Below, piece by piece: positions 19,432 through 31,900 of a stretch of 64,000 bases of DNA. Made by a program: the position numbers and the translations under genes. Source of the stretch: Nephrocerus scutellatus (lineage: Eukaryota; Arthropoda; Insecta; Diptera; Pipunculidae); assembly GCA_947095585.1 (NCBI GenBank), contig OX352762.1, positions 28,868,669 through 28,932,668 on the forward strand. The letters run 5' to 3'. The notes below the pieces were generated by a model that saw only the letters and a list, made by a program, of their open reading frames with translations, was not told where the DNA came from and did not search any database. How positions within the stretch are numbered: the stretch's first letter is position 1; every line of letters begins with the position of its first letter.

Positions 19432-19962
19432 ACCCAGAAAAACAGAAAGAGTTACCAGGGAAACTTCAACTTACAAACTAAAATACCCTGCAACTTATTC
19501 CTCAACATACCGGGGTTACCGTTTTCGCAAATTAACCATAAGCTTTCAAAACCCACAAACAGAATTAAAATCGAGCCCATAACTTGGAATATATGATGAA
19601 AAATGTGAAAAGGGGTCACCAAATTGAAAACGTAATAAAGTTTCAATAAGTTTTACAGTTAGACTCCCACTTTAAAGGATTTTTTGCGATAATTTTACAT
19701 AAATATTCCGAATTTTCCGGCCCGGTCACTTGCCGATGAAACATAACGTACATACATTTTTATCAAAATCGGTGCAGTAGTTCGTGAGTTTATTTACGCA
19801 CAAACACGTCTCGCGTTCAATCATTCTCTAGCGGTCTTATACCATAAAGTACATCTAGTCAAGTACTGGGTCAAGGGGTCACCATACGAATCGTTTTTAA
19901 AAATTTCTTTTTATGCATTTTTCAGAATTTCTGAAATTTCGCCCATCTATCTGTTTGCTAAA
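19432..19962. other. Unassigned sequence left of the Helitron
   Basis: No gene recognised. AAAATCGGTGCAGTAGTTCGTGAG at 19770 resembles the conserved tail words of some insect repeats, but no boundaries could be set. Confidence 0.3.
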
Positions 19963-20564
19963 TCTATATATATAAAAGTGAAACTTTGTATGTATGTATG
20001 TATGTATGTCCGGTATGGACTGTGGACTGTGGTATGGACGTGTTACTGAAATACACAGATGGTATGATGCGCTTCAATATCCAATACTATTTTGGCAAGG
20101 GGATATAATTTTTTCACGCGCCCATAGACGAAAGTGACTGTTTCATACGCTATAAACTAGCTTCGAAAGTAGCCCATAACAACACTAGTTATGTTATCAT
20201 ATAAACGTATTTTGTTATTTACTGCAGTCACAGCGATCAGCGAACACATATTCTCACATTTCTGCTTCTCTCTCGATTTAGCAGAAAAACCGTCAAATAG
20301 CGTACAATACTCGCAGAAAAGTGCTCATCGTGCTCGTTAGATTGCCGATAAACTCCACTTTCCTTGCTCGTTATGTAATATACTATAACGTGATGCAAAC
20401 TAACCCCGCTACTGGTGCTGCGATAATGAAAAAGGTGTGTTATAATAATTTCTTTACGTAGTTAATTCGAATCATGAGCAATATGTGGGCAGTATTTTTT
20501 GGAATTAAATCAAATACAAATATTTGTCCTACAGGTATCCTCTACTTCCAGCTACGTATACCGG

Positions 20565-21366
20565 AAGTCCAAAGCAGATGAAAGAATATGCTCAGGATGC
20601 CATGACGTATGTTTGAAAATATGGACGTCCAGATCTTTTTATCACGTTTACATGCAATCCAACTTGTACTGAAATTACAAACTTACTTATGACTGGGCAA
20701 CTGTTACGGCCAGAGTTTTCAAACAAAAACTGCTAAGACTCATAGATCTCATAACAAGAAATTACATTTACGGAGAAACTAGCTGCTGGATGTATTCCAT
20801 CGAATGGCAAAAAAGAGGTCAACCACATGCTCATATCTTAATTTGGTTGAAAGAGAAAATAGTTCCAACACAGATCGATAGTATTATATCAGCTGAGCTA
20901 CCCGATCAACAAGAAGATCCAATACTTTTTGAAGTTATCAAAAATAATATGATTCACAGACCATGCGGAGCACTGAATCCAAATTCACCATGCATGAAAG
21001 AAGGAAAATGTACCAAAATATATCCACGAGAGATGCATAAAGAAACACAAACTGGTAGTGACGGATATCCACAATACAGACGAAGAAAACCAAACGATGG
21101 AGGACAGACAGCTATTATCAAAGTTAAAAATGTAGACTTCGAAATCGATAACATATGGATTGTTATACACAAAATTGTACACTCCTTTACTATCGAAAAC
21201 GTTTAAAACACATATTAATGTGGAGTACTGTAATTCAGTTAAGTCAATAAAATACATATGTAAATATGTCAACAAGGGCAGTGATATGGCAGTTTTCGGC
21301 CATTCAAATACACCCACCGATGAAGTCACACAATTTCAAATGGGACGATACCTAAGCAGTAATTAA
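20565..21366 (+). pseudogene. Helitron Rep endonuclease domain, broken
   Basis: Conserved Rep stretches occur in order: YTGSPKQMKEYAQDAM, then in-frame TGA, RPDLFITFTCNPT, a frameshift near 20710, WMYSIEWQKRGQPHAHIL with the HUH metal-binding motif (H-A-H, about 20822-20833), FEVIKNNMIHRPCG, and after another frame change near 21170 SIKYICKYVNKGSD. The last holds the two catalytic tyrosines spaced Y-x3-Y as in Helitrons. In life this protein nicks DNA for rolling-circle transposition. The stops and shifts prevent that here. Confidence 0.8.
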
Positions 21367-21378
21367 GCTGTCTCGTGA

Positions 21379-23247
21379 ATTCTCGGCTTAAGCATTCACG
21401 AACGTTATCCAACTGTTGTTCATCTCAGTGTTCACTTGGAAAATGGTCAACGAGTCTACTTTACGGAAGAGACTGCACAAGAAAGAGCAGCACAACCACC
21501 GAATACGATATTAACCGCCTTTTTTAAATTGTGTCAAACAAATGAATTTGCAAAAACTTTGTTGTATCATGAAGTTCCAAAATATTTTACTTGGAACACT
21601 TCGAGAAAACTGTTTCAAAGGAGACAGCAAGGTTCAATTGTTCCAAATCGTGATGAGGTATGGGGTTCTGATGCATTGGGGCGAGTGTATACTGTCCATC
21701 ATAATAACGCCGAATGTTATTATTTGAGAATGCTGCTTCACACAGTTAAGGGACCAACATCATTTTAAGTTTTGAACACCATTGATGGTGAAGTATGTCA
21801 TACATATAGAGAGGCATGCCTAAAACTTGGCTTACTTGAAAATGATCGACATTGGGACACAACGTTAGCAGAAGCATCTCTTGCATGTCTTCCACAACAA
21901 ATACGCACGCTGTTTGCAATAATTTTAACAACTTGCGCACCTTCCGATCCAAAAAGTCTTTGGGAAAAGCATAAAGAATGCCTCAGTGAAGACATACTTC
22001 GACAAGCACGTAGAACAAATCCCAATATGGATATACAGTTTTCACACGATATTTTTAATGAAGCACTCATATTGATTGAGGACAGGTGTATGTCCATAAA
22101 CAACAAAATTCTTTATCTGCATGGATTGCCTGGATTGAGACGCAACAGAAGCAGTGTTTCAGATAGAGACCTATTACGAGAAAACCAATACGACGTTGAA
22201 CAGCTGCGAGTTTTCGTTGATGCTCAAAAAAGACTCTTAGTTGCAGATCAAAGACTGGCCTACAACACAGTGATGCAATATGTAGAAAACGGAAATGGAG
22301 GACTTTTTTTTCTTGATGCTCCAGGAGGCACTGGAAAAATATTTCTTCTCAGTTTGATCCTCGCAGAAATTCAAAAGCAGAATCAAATCGGACTCGCTGT
22401 AGCATTATCGGGGATTGCATCACAATTATTCGATGGGGGACGAACATCATATTTGGCTCTAAAACTACCACTAAATTTAGAACAAACCGAAACTCCAACT
22501 TGCAATATTAGTAAAAGTTCAGGCATGGCCACAGTATTAAAAACATGCAAACTCATTATTTGGGATGAATGCACCATGTCACCTAAGAAAGCTCTTGAAT
22601 CACTTGATCGTACTCTGCGAAATTTAAGAGGAAATAACCAAACAAAGGGAGGAGCTCTTATACTGTTAGCAGGTGATTTTCGTCAAACATTGCCAGTTAT
22701 TCCAAGGTCAAAACCCGCTGATGAGCTCAATGCGTGTCTGAAAGCGTCATATCTTTGGAGACATGTAAAGAAAATTACACTATCGACCAATATGCGAGTG
22801 TATTTATTTTAAGATAGATCTGCACAAACATTTGCCAAGCTACTTTTGGATATGGGTGACGGCAAGTTCCCAATTGATTCTGAAACATGTGAGATATCAT
22901 TTCCATCTGACTTTTGTCAAATTCAACCGACCAGATGGTAAAGATGGTATTTCCTAACATTTCAAGCAACTTCAAGAATAACGAATGGCTTCGAGAACGT
23001 GCAATTTTAGCTCCATAGAATGATGACGTTAACAAAATAAATGATAAAATACAATTAAAAATTCCCGGTAAGCCGATAAAATACAAATCTGTTGACACAG
23101 TTGTAAATAAGGATCCAGCTGTCAATTATCCAATAGAGTTTCTAAATTCATTGGAGCCGTCTGGATTGCCAACACACATATTAACTCTAAAAGTGGGTTC
23201 GCCGACAATGCTCCTAAGGAATTTAGATCCAGCGAAGTTGTGCAACG
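21379..23247 (+). pseudogene. Helitron PIF1-type helicase, N-terminal and central part, broken
   Basis: One frame from about 21379 to 22930, interrupted by TAA at 21766 and 22810 and TGA/TAA near the start. It encodes FTWNTSRKLFQRRQQG...ECYYLRMLLHTVKGPTSF, then the helicase core: Walker A LDAPGGTGK (22315-22337; the usual T after K is I), Walker B LIIWDEC (about 22552-22572), LAGDFRQTLPVI (motif III, Q-T-L-P-V) and LSTNMR. Downstream remnants LLLDMGDGKFPID and TMLLRNLDPAKLCN-like run up to the Gypsy insertion at 23248 and resume after it at 35430. Confidence 0.85.
23244..23247. repeat. Target-site duplication AACG, left copy
   Basis: AACG immediately precedes the 5' LTR (TGTAACGACC...) and is repeated immediately after the 3' LTR at 35426-35429. 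Four-base duplications are usual for Ty3/Gypsy integrases. Confidence 0.9.
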
Positions 23248-26150
23248 TGTAACGACCGTCTTCGTCGACGGTCATTCCAATTATTCAATGCGATTTTCAC
23301 TGGAAAGTAAAATTCATCGTGTAAACGCAATAGGCTCGACATGGGTTTTTACTCATCACTAAGTTGGCAGAACTGACAGGAGGTTGTCATGGCGAGGTTT
23401 GGGTTGGTGGTGTTCAGTTTCCGGTGACCGAGCAGAGTGTGTGGATGGAGGAGACCAACGAGCGAAAAAAAAACCATTTTCGCCTTATTTTTTTTGAGTA
23501 TTAGTATATACGAGTGTTAGTCATTAATTGACTAAATTTTGAATCTGCGACCATCCGGTAATTCGTTTATGGTGATCTCGGATTAGCAATCAAAACGATT
23601 GCCAAAAAAGTGATTACAATGTCAAGTGGCGATATCGAGTCGTGTTTCTCGGTATCAGACCCACGCTGGAAATTTTTTTTGGTTAACTATCCTAAATTGG
23701 AAAAATGCAAATGCAACGTCGGAGGAGCGCCCAGACTTTACATTTCTTTGCCATAAGCAACGCCATTAAGCCTTAAATAAACCGCATGAATCCTGTGTGT
23801 GAATGATATACCGACCGCCAGAGTATATATATGTACATAAACCTTCGTGCTACAAACTCGGATAAACGGTTTTGTAAAGCGTGGCCGCCTCGATATGCAA
23901 AGTCATCGGAATTGTGAAAAGACGACTGCGAACAGCAAACACGGCATAGTGAGTTGTGTTATTTTCTTCTACTTCGAGACCGGCTATCTGTTTGCTACAG
24001 TAGTCATTAATTACTGCGATTTTAATCTGCAACCATCCGTGAAATTCGTATATGGTGATCTCGGATTAGTATTTGAATCAATTGCCCAAAAGTTATTGCA
24101 GTGTCAAAATAAATAAACCCCAAAATTGCAACACTCAAAATTTTAACATGATTATTAATAAATTATAGCATGTATTCTATTTCATCAAAGTTTATTAAAA
24201 GTTTATCAGAAGTTTCGCTTATTCGCCAGACTAATAAATAAACTTTTCCGCAGCAAAAAAAGGTGCTGCTATGACACAACATATTATTTAACAGTGACTC
24301 GGAATTTTCAAATTAATCTGCACATTGGGGACCCCACGCAAATCCGAAAGATGCCTTGCACGTGCGATAACCCAAAAGAAATTTATTGCGAACATAAAAT
24401 ATTGTTAGCGTTATTCCATCTATGCGAGCGGCTATAACATTAATTTAGAGTTGAAAGGAGCATTGAACCATTATATTCCCAACAGAAGAGAAGAAAAAGG
24501 TCCAGTCCTTTTCCGATTATCCCATTATCTTAGTTGGAAAACTGCAAATGCAAAGTCGGAGGAACGACCAGACTTCACATTTTCCTTTTCTTGGCGGCTT
24601 GGAAGTTATCTGAGCAACAAGGTTCCAGTCACAAATCTGATGAACGATAGTGCAGGTTGTGCCCAAACTAATGCATCCTGGACACCACCAAAACTTCCGC
24701 ATTGGGACGATGTCATCATCGACAAGAACGGACAGTGTTTTGGCTCATCTTCATCTTGTATACCCCGGACATCCTGGAGACGAAGACTTCCTTTTTTTGG
24801 CCAGCGTAAAAAAAAAAACAAAAGGAAAAAAAAAAACAAAATTATTTTTCTTGTCTTATTGAATATCTGTATACCTAGCTAAATGAAACTTAATTGTTTA
24901 CATTACGATAATTATGACGAATAGTATGTATAAGATGATACTAATTTTTTTCTCTTGTTTATTACATTTTGTCTTCTTTGCCTAGAATAGCACCGGTTGG
25001 AGGATCATCGAGCTCGGTCGACCCGATAACTGGAGGCTGATCCACGTCACACGCATAATGTGTACCCATAGTAAGGCGTTGAGCCGATTACTGTTCCATT
25101 AAATGATTATCAATACATATGGATACTAATTTTCGCTTACATTTGTATTAATGAGTTCTTTTGTAAGATTTCCCATATATTAGTATTAATCAATTTAACT
25201 ACTACCTTGCTATTTTATATTAGTGTTAATAGGATGAAATATTGCTTTTTTTTTTCATTAGATCAGTATCATTACCTATAGATACTATTTTTAGATTATC
25301 TTAGTATTAATGAATTTTACTACTACCATCCTACTATATATTATAATATTATTAAGTAACTATTGCTTTTACATTAAACTAATATTAATACCTATCGATA
25401 CCACTTATCGATTATATTAGTTTAATAAATCCATTTATAATCTTTTCACCGAATTTACGAATTTAATTACTATCTATTTTATTATACACTATTAATAAGT
25501 TTAGTTACTACTTTCTCCCTTATCATGGTTTGATAAAGTTAGTTGCTACTTTTCCTAGTGTATTAGTTTTCATGAATTTAATCGTTACTTATCCTAGTAT
25601 ATTAAGTATGAATAACTTAAATTACCACTTTCTCATCACATTAAGATAAGTAGCTTTAATGATCTATTTTTCTATCTATGTCTATTTTTTTTTTATATAT
25701 AAATATTGGTTTTCACCATTTAACCATTTTTCTTCCTATTACATTGGTATGAATAAATCCAATTATCATCTTCTATTAAGTAAATCATTTCTACTCCTAG
25801 TAATGTAATGAGTTCAATCTTTACCCTTATGCTATTGTCTCAATATTAATAAACCTAATTGAATATCGTTTAATTTTGCTTTTTCTATCGGGTATTAAAA
25901 CAAATACCTATGCGTCGTTAAAGTCGTTCATCGCCGGGGAGGGTGATCGTGGGCCAAGTGAGGCAGTGGGTGCGGCATTTTCTCTTTGTTTTCTCTCGTG
26001 AATCGTTACAAAGGCAGCGAACTTAAATTCGTTCTGGAGACCCAGCAAACCCCCCCATCTCTATGCTGAGCCGAGCCGGACCAAGCTGCCAGCTGGGTTA
26101 CTCCAGGTCGAAAATTCGGGAACGTGTTCATTTCTGAATGAACCGTTTCA
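23248..26150 (+). repeat. 5' LTR, 2,903 bp
   Basis: It starts TGTAACGACCGTC and ends ATGAACCGTTTCA. Contents include two diverged internal duplications (23521-23625 with 24004-24107; 23695-23750 with 24530-24590) and an AT-rich quasi-periodic stretch (about 25080-25900) built on TATTAGTATTAAT and TTACTACC words. There are several short frames but none resembles a known protein. The 5' LTR should hold the promoter; a TATATATATG sits at 23825. Confidence 0.95.
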
Positions 26151-26152
26151 GA

Positions 26153-26162
26153 TGGCGCCCAA
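26153..26162 (+). promoter_or_regulatory. Primer binding site, probably tRNA-Lys
   Basis: TGGCGCCCAA begins two bases after the 5' LTR, the usual position. It is complementary to a tRNA 3' end reading TTGGGCGCCA, which fits an insect tRNA-Lys acceptor stem plus CCA from memory. The match does not continue into the T arm (TCATTTGG follows), so the primer pairing is short. Confidence 0.65.
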
Positions 26163-26985
26163 TCATTTGGCCTTCTATAATCGGCATTTTTTTTTGATCG
26201 TTTTAGTATATCTTGTAGCTTCAATCCATTTGCATTTTTTTTGTCTCTGCGGGTTCGGCGGTTTGCCTATCTCGGTGTAGCCGGTTGAATTGCAAAAGCT
26301 CGAACGCGTTTCTAATTTAATTCTTCCTTCTAATTGTTTGATGATTAATTTACAATTTTTGTCCTTTTTCAGGTGACGATGCCCCTTCAATCGCCGGAAA
26401 TTTCCATAACACGGAAGTTTGACTATGGATTCTAAATCGAATGAAGGCGGATCGGCACAACTGTTTGGCCCACGTTCAGTTATGGTTAGCCACAAGATTT
26501 GTCCACATCGGTGTTTGATCATCTATGTGGCGTCTAACTTGTGCTGGGCCTTGCATTTTGTTTTGTCCTCGACACTGAGCCTAATCCATTATTTAAATGT
26601 TGACTGGCTGGTGGTCGTCGACCCGACTATATTTTTTTTTTTTTTACTTATCATTACTAATAATCTGTTTTTCTCATTTAGCCGCACACACACACCTGCA
26701 CGCTCCGTGATCGCCTCCCCGACAATCATACCTCGTATACTCTCAAATCAACTTGAATTATTTTTACTTGACCCGGGCATCCTACTGTTACCGGTAAGTT
26801 TTTGCTTACTCTTAACTTTTTGGGACCAGATCCACCATATACTTTCATATAATCTATATATTAATCGTAAGGGCAGGAAGTCTGTTAATACCTGATTCAG
26901 AATTGTTCAGTGTCGGTTCGACATTGGAAACATTTCGTTTGTTTTCGTGCACTGCTGTCTTTGTGGGACTTAGCATACATCCGAA
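26163..26985 (+). other. Gypsy 5' leader
   Basis: About 820 bp between primer binding site and gag start. It has T-rich runs (26632-26645) and a 158-codon frame (26419-26895) without recognisable domain, judged non-coding. TACTGTTACCGGTAAGT at 26783 contains a plausible splice donor. Confidence 0.6.
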
Positions 26986-28989
26986 ATGGATGTCACCGCC
27001 TTGACCCCGGAGGAAATCGAAATAGAGTTTGAGGTTCGAGGACTCCTGTCCGGATCGGACGATTCTCTTCGGATTTTGCAGCAACAAATCGAGGCTGAAA
27101 AGGCTGGCTCTGTTGATGCTCCCAAGCGGATGCATAAACGCGCGGCACGGAATCCGAACGCGGAAATAGAGGCATGTCGCGCTAAGCTCATGCAATGGCA
27201 AGATAAGATTGCTACCATTCAAGCTACGCACGAGGACCAACAAAGTTCTCAAGCGCAACAAGTTACATCTCGCTTGAGTCATGTACGTGGTCGCCTGGAA
27301 CGTGCGGCTCAATCCGCTACGTATCGGGACGCCGCGAATAACTTGTTGAAATCTTGCGCTCAGTTAATGGAGTCCTCAGAGGGATATTTACTTAATCCGA
27401 ATGATTTAAATAACTCGGTTGATACAGCAAAGAACGTTGATATCCCGGGGAGTTCGGCCATTCAGACAGACCCACCGATTGTCCCTGAGGGTATTTCCGT
27501 GCCAGCTAAATCGCTAAGTGTAGAACCTCAAACTGAGAATACACATCCTTCGACGGAATCTAACCCTCTCTTGACAGCCGTGATGTCGCAACTGCGTTTA
27601 TTGACGGAGCAAATCCATGCTCTAAATAGTCAACAGGACGACCTGCGAGCCCAGGTTGAATGTTCCTCAGGTCAGAAAGGTAGTTTCGGGTCTTGGAATA
27701 CGTCCACTAATCCCCAGGCTCCACTATTAATTGACCGACAGCCGCCGGCTTTAAATCCAAACTCTTTGAACGGAAAATCCTTAGTAGTTCCCCATACACA
27801 TGTTACAAGCGGCGCCCTCCCCAAGCCCCAGCCGAACATGTCCACGACACCTTTGGTAGTCACTACTAACCCCAGCCATTCGGCTCCTGGTGGTGTACCT
27901 GGCGCCGCCCATCAATCCCTTTGGAATCAGTCGCGAGGATTTCAGCACAACAGCATGTTTGATTTGGCCACTCCAAGGAATGATCATCATCCTATGGGTG
28001 GACAAACGAACCTATCTTCCTCAGTTACGGCTGGATATGGTCATCGGCAGATATCTCGCAGTGGTATAATGTACAACGGTCATTCGTCGGGGATTACCGT
28101 CGACATGTTTTTCTTCCAGTTGGAAACTGTAGCATCCACTATGAACTTGTCCTCGGAGATGCTATTGATGGAAATGAGTACAGTGTTGAGGGATGTCGCC
28201 CTCCAGTGGTACTGGATATATCGAAGGCATCATCCCATGGCCTCATGGAATGAGTTTAAGACTGACTTCATAGAAAGATTTCGAGACCGGAGAACTTCGC
28301 TCGAAATACGAAAGACAATTGAGGCTCGGAAACAGCACCCTAATGAGAGTTTTATGGAATTCTATCACCACTTGTGGGGTCTAACACTTCAATCCCCTAC
28401 GCCGTATACCGATGAGGAATTCCTACAGCTATTAATCGCAAATATGAAGCCCGCTTTGCAGTTTCACCTTACTGATCGCCAGTTTAGCAATATTAACGAG
28501 CTGATCAAGAGCTGCACAGCTTGGGAGGATGTGTTAAAACGCGTTAAAGTCCCACCCGAATCGGCCTTGTACCCCCGACGGAGCATCAATGAACTCTCCA
28601 AGGACTCGTATGAAGCGATAGAGATGGGGTTGCCATGCGGGGGTGCCTCTATAACCGATGCGACCATCGGACGCCCCCTATCAGCCTTGCCGACGACCCC
28701 CAAGTTTCCGATGTCTACTCCGCGACAGAATGGAACCAGATGCTCCGACAACCATAAAACCCCATTTACCGTACCGGCTAACTACCGAATTTGTTTCAAC
28801 TGTTCGAACATGGGACATACCTTCATGAATTGCCCTATAGCACCAACTGGTATCTTCTGCTATCGATGTGGTCAAAAGGACACTATTACTCCTCGGTGTC
28901 AGAGATGTGCGGAAAACCAGCAAGGTGGTTCTCGGAGAACTGGGAATCGGGTACCACCGGCAGCCACATCGCCCAGCAGCAACTCATAG
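26986..28989 (+). CDS. gag: Gypsy gag polyprotein
   Basis: A 667-codon frame with a good start context (CCGAAATGGATG). The N-terminal segment LTPEEIEIEFEVRGL is of the SAP-like kind found at the start of several insect gags. A Pro/Ser/Asn-rich middle follows, then a capsid-like region (about 370-520) with ALQWYWIYRRHHPMASWNEF and EARKQHPNESFMEFYHHL, typical of retrotransposon gag. The nucleocapsid end has one good zinc knuckle CFNCSNMGHTFMNC (C-x2-C-x4-H-x4-C, about 604-617). A second follows, CYRCGQKDTITPRC, in which the expected His is Thr. It overlaps pol by about 199 nt in the -1 frame. Confidence 0.93.
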   Translation: MDVTALTPEEIEIEFEVRGLLSGSDDSLRILQQQIEAEKAGSVDAPKRMHKRAARNPNAEIEACRAKLMQWQDKIATIQATHEDQQSSQAQQVTSRLSHVRGRLERAAQSATYRDAANNLLKSCAQLMESSEGYLLNPNDLNNSVDTAKNVDIPGSSAIQTDPPIVPEGISVPAKSLSVEPQTENTHPSTESNPLLTAVMSQLRLLTEQIHALNSQQDDLRAQVECSSGQKGSFGSWNTSTNPQAPLLIDRQPPALNPNSLNGKSLVVPHTHVTSGALPKPQPNMSTTPLVVTTNPSHSAPGGVPGAAHQSLWNQSRGFQHNSMFDLATPRNDHHPMGGQTNLSSSVTAGYGHRQISRSGIMYNGHSSGITVDMFFFQLETVASTMNLSSEMLLMEMSTVLRDVALQWYWIYRRHHPMASWNEFKTDFIERFRDRRTSLEIRKTIEARKQHPNESFMEFYHHLWGLTLQSPTPYTDEEFLQLLIANMKPALQFHLTDRQFSNINELIKSCTAWEDVLKRVKVPPESALYPRRSINELSKDSYEAIEMGLPCGGASITDATIGRPLSALPTTPKFPMSTPRQNGTRCSDNHKTPFTVPANYRICFNCSNMGHTFMNCPIAPTGIFCYRCGQKDTITPRCQRCAENQQGGSRRTGNRVPPAATSPSSNS

Positions 28990-31900
28990 AGTGTGGGCAG
29001 CAATGCCGGCCCACAGACTCAACGATTATCGACCACGATAGCAAAACGGTATTAGTAGTGACTGGTCGCTCTAACCCACGTCGAACACTTCCTCATAATA
29101 ACCACAACCCTTTAACGAATAAGGTTGGCTCTATGTTGTCCAAGCAGTCTACTAGATATCAAAAATACTGGGACCAACGAAAGAAAATGCGATCCGACAT
29201 TACCTCCTCGGTGGTGGCTCCAGAAGACGGCGATAATCGGCCATACGCGAACGTCTTAGTCAATAACATCCCGTACAGAGGCCTTTTAGACAGTGGGGCC
29301 ACTATCAGCGTATTGGGACGCGGGTCTGAGAAATTACTGGCGAACCCTTTTGTGAATGTGCACAATTTTCCTATGCCGATTCGCACAGCGAGTGGTCAGT
29401 CTCAGCGTGTACATGGTTATATCGAGGCGATGGTTAGCTTTAACGGGGTCACCCATAGATTTACACTTTACCTAGTCCCATCCTTGGAACAACCGCTTTA
29501 CCTAGGGATAGACTTTTGGAACCGGTTTAGGATAGCTCCGAAACTCTGTTCCTTGAATATCTCAGACGACTTTCTAGAGCACCCCACTACGCCTAAATAT
29601 CATGTTCTCACGGGTAGTGATCAACAGGAACTGAACATTATTAAAGAACTCTTTCCGGCCAGTGACAAAGTAGGCTTGGGACGAACGTCGTTTATAACAC
29701 ATTCCATAGACGTTGGGTCGGCTAAGCCGGTTAAACAGCGGTTTTACTCCGTCTCCCCCGCCATACAAGGATTGATGTACGGCGAGTTGGATCGAATGTT
29801 GTCTTTGGGGGTTATCGAGGAATCGCGGAGTCCCTGGTGCTCACCGGTTACGCTGGTTCGGAAGGGCAATGGCAAAGTCCGCCTGTGCTTGGATGCCAGG
29901 GAACTGAACAGGGTTACCACCAAGGATGCTTATCCGTTGCCTCTTATCAGTGGATTGTTGGGTCGGTTGGACCAAACTAGAGTTATTACGGCCATTGATT
30001 TAAAGGACGCCTTTTGGCAGATACCACTCGACCCGTCCTCCCGGGATAAGACTGCATTTACGGTTCCTGGCCGGCCCTTGTACCAGTTCACCGTTATGCC
30101 TTTTGGCTTATGCAATGCACCACAGACCCTTTGCCGCCTTATGCACCAGGTTATACCCCATTCGTTACATGATAAGGTTTTTGTGTACCTCGACGACCTC
30201 CTGGTCACCTCTGCTACACTTGCTGAGCATTTTGGGTTGTTGAGGGAGGTAGCCCGCCTCCTGAAAATCGCTGGTCTGACCATTAATTTGGCCAAGAGCA
30301 AATTCGTGTTGCGGGAAGTAGATTACCTAGGGTATGTCGTCGGCGATGGGTGCCTCCGTACCAACCCAGAGAAGTGTAGAGCCATATTGGAGTTCCCTAC
30401 CCCTACGACCACCAAACAAATCAGGCGCTTCCTGGGAATGTGTGGTTGGTATCGCCGCTTCATAAGCAACTTTGCTGCTTTGGCTGCCCCGCTCACCGAC
30501 CTTACCGGCAAGACGAAGTCAAAATGGTCAGCGGCCGCAGATGTTTCTTTCAACGCTCTGAAGAATGCGTTATCGTCTGCCCCCGTATTGGCTAACCCGG
30601 ATTACAATAAGCCCTTTTTCATACAGTGCGATGCTAGTACAGTCGGTGTGGGCAGCGTTCTTTTTCAGACTGACGACGAAGGTAACGAAAGGCCCATTGA
30701 GTTTATCTCCCACAAGCTCAATGCGGCCCAACGGAACTATTCCGTGACGGAATTGGAGTGCTACGCCGCGGTACTTAGTGTACAAAAATTCAGGCCCTAT
30801 ATAGAGGGTTATACCTTCGTGATCTACACGGATCACTCCAGTTTGCGCTGGCTAATGACACGAAAGGATCTGTCTGGGCGGCTTGCACGATGGAGTCTAA
30901 AGCTTCAGGCATTTGACTTTCAAATTGGATATCGAAAAGGATCAGTCAATGTTGTACCGGATACGCTATCTCGAGCTTTTGGTGAAGACAGCCCTGCCCA
31001 TGGTGTTAGTCCTAACGATTCGGATACGCCACATGAAGGTCGACTGATAGGTTCTGTTGAACATGCAGATGTTTCCGATTCCTTAACTATCTCCAGCTTG
31101 TCGACACCGGTGTTACATATTGATCTTAATTCTCCGTCTTTTCAGGAACCTGAGTATGTGGCCCAGATCGCCAAAATACAACAAATGAAGGACTGTACTC
31201 ACAACTTTACAATTCGGGACAACAAAATTCTCATCGCCCCGGCATATGGGTTACGGTACCTTGACTCGGACATCCCAGTTTTTAAATTAGTTGTGCCCCA
31301 GTCCATGACTAGCAACCTGATTGAACAAGCCCATAATCCACCCACCTCAGCACATTTAGGCAGAAGCAAAACACTCGAAAGGCTACAACGACACTTTTTT
31401 TGGCCCCGCATGTCGAGTCAAGTGAAGGAATTTGTTGCCAGCTGCCCTAAGTGTAAGATGAATAAGGCGGTAAATTATTCAACCCGACCAGCCATGGGGG
31501 CTCCTGTGGTGTCTACGCGTCCCTTTCAGAAGCTTTTCATCGATTTTCTGGGCCCGTATCCCCGCTCCAAAAGGGGAAATGCATACATCGTCATAGTTCT
31601 TGACCACTTTTCCAAGTTTGTTATTATCAAAGCCTTACGAGAAGCCACGGCTCCCCTGATGTGCGCCTTTTTGGAGAACGAGGTGTTCTTGATGTTTTCT
31701 GTTCCGGAAGTAGTAATTTCCGACAATGGTCGGCAGTTTACTTCCCTCCTGTTTAGGGATCTGTTGACAAAATATGGAGTCCGTCATGTCCGCACACCCG
31801 TTCACTCCCCCCAGAGCAACGCCTCGGAGCGAGTCAACCGCACACTGCTTTCGGCAATCCGCTCCTATATCAATGATCACGAACACACTGAGTGGGACGG

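Noticed and set aside
24451..24882. 143-codon frame in the 5' LTR, repeated at 33726-34157, as a possible extra retroelement gene
   Set aside because: It is preserved in both LTRs only because the LTRs are identical. It opens without a clear ATG, ends in a low-complexity Lys-rich run from a poly(A) tract, and resembles no known domain.
26419..26895. 158-codon frame in the Gypsy leader
   Set aside because: It sits between primer binding site and gag with no motif and with a long Phe run from a T tract; best explained as untranslated leader.
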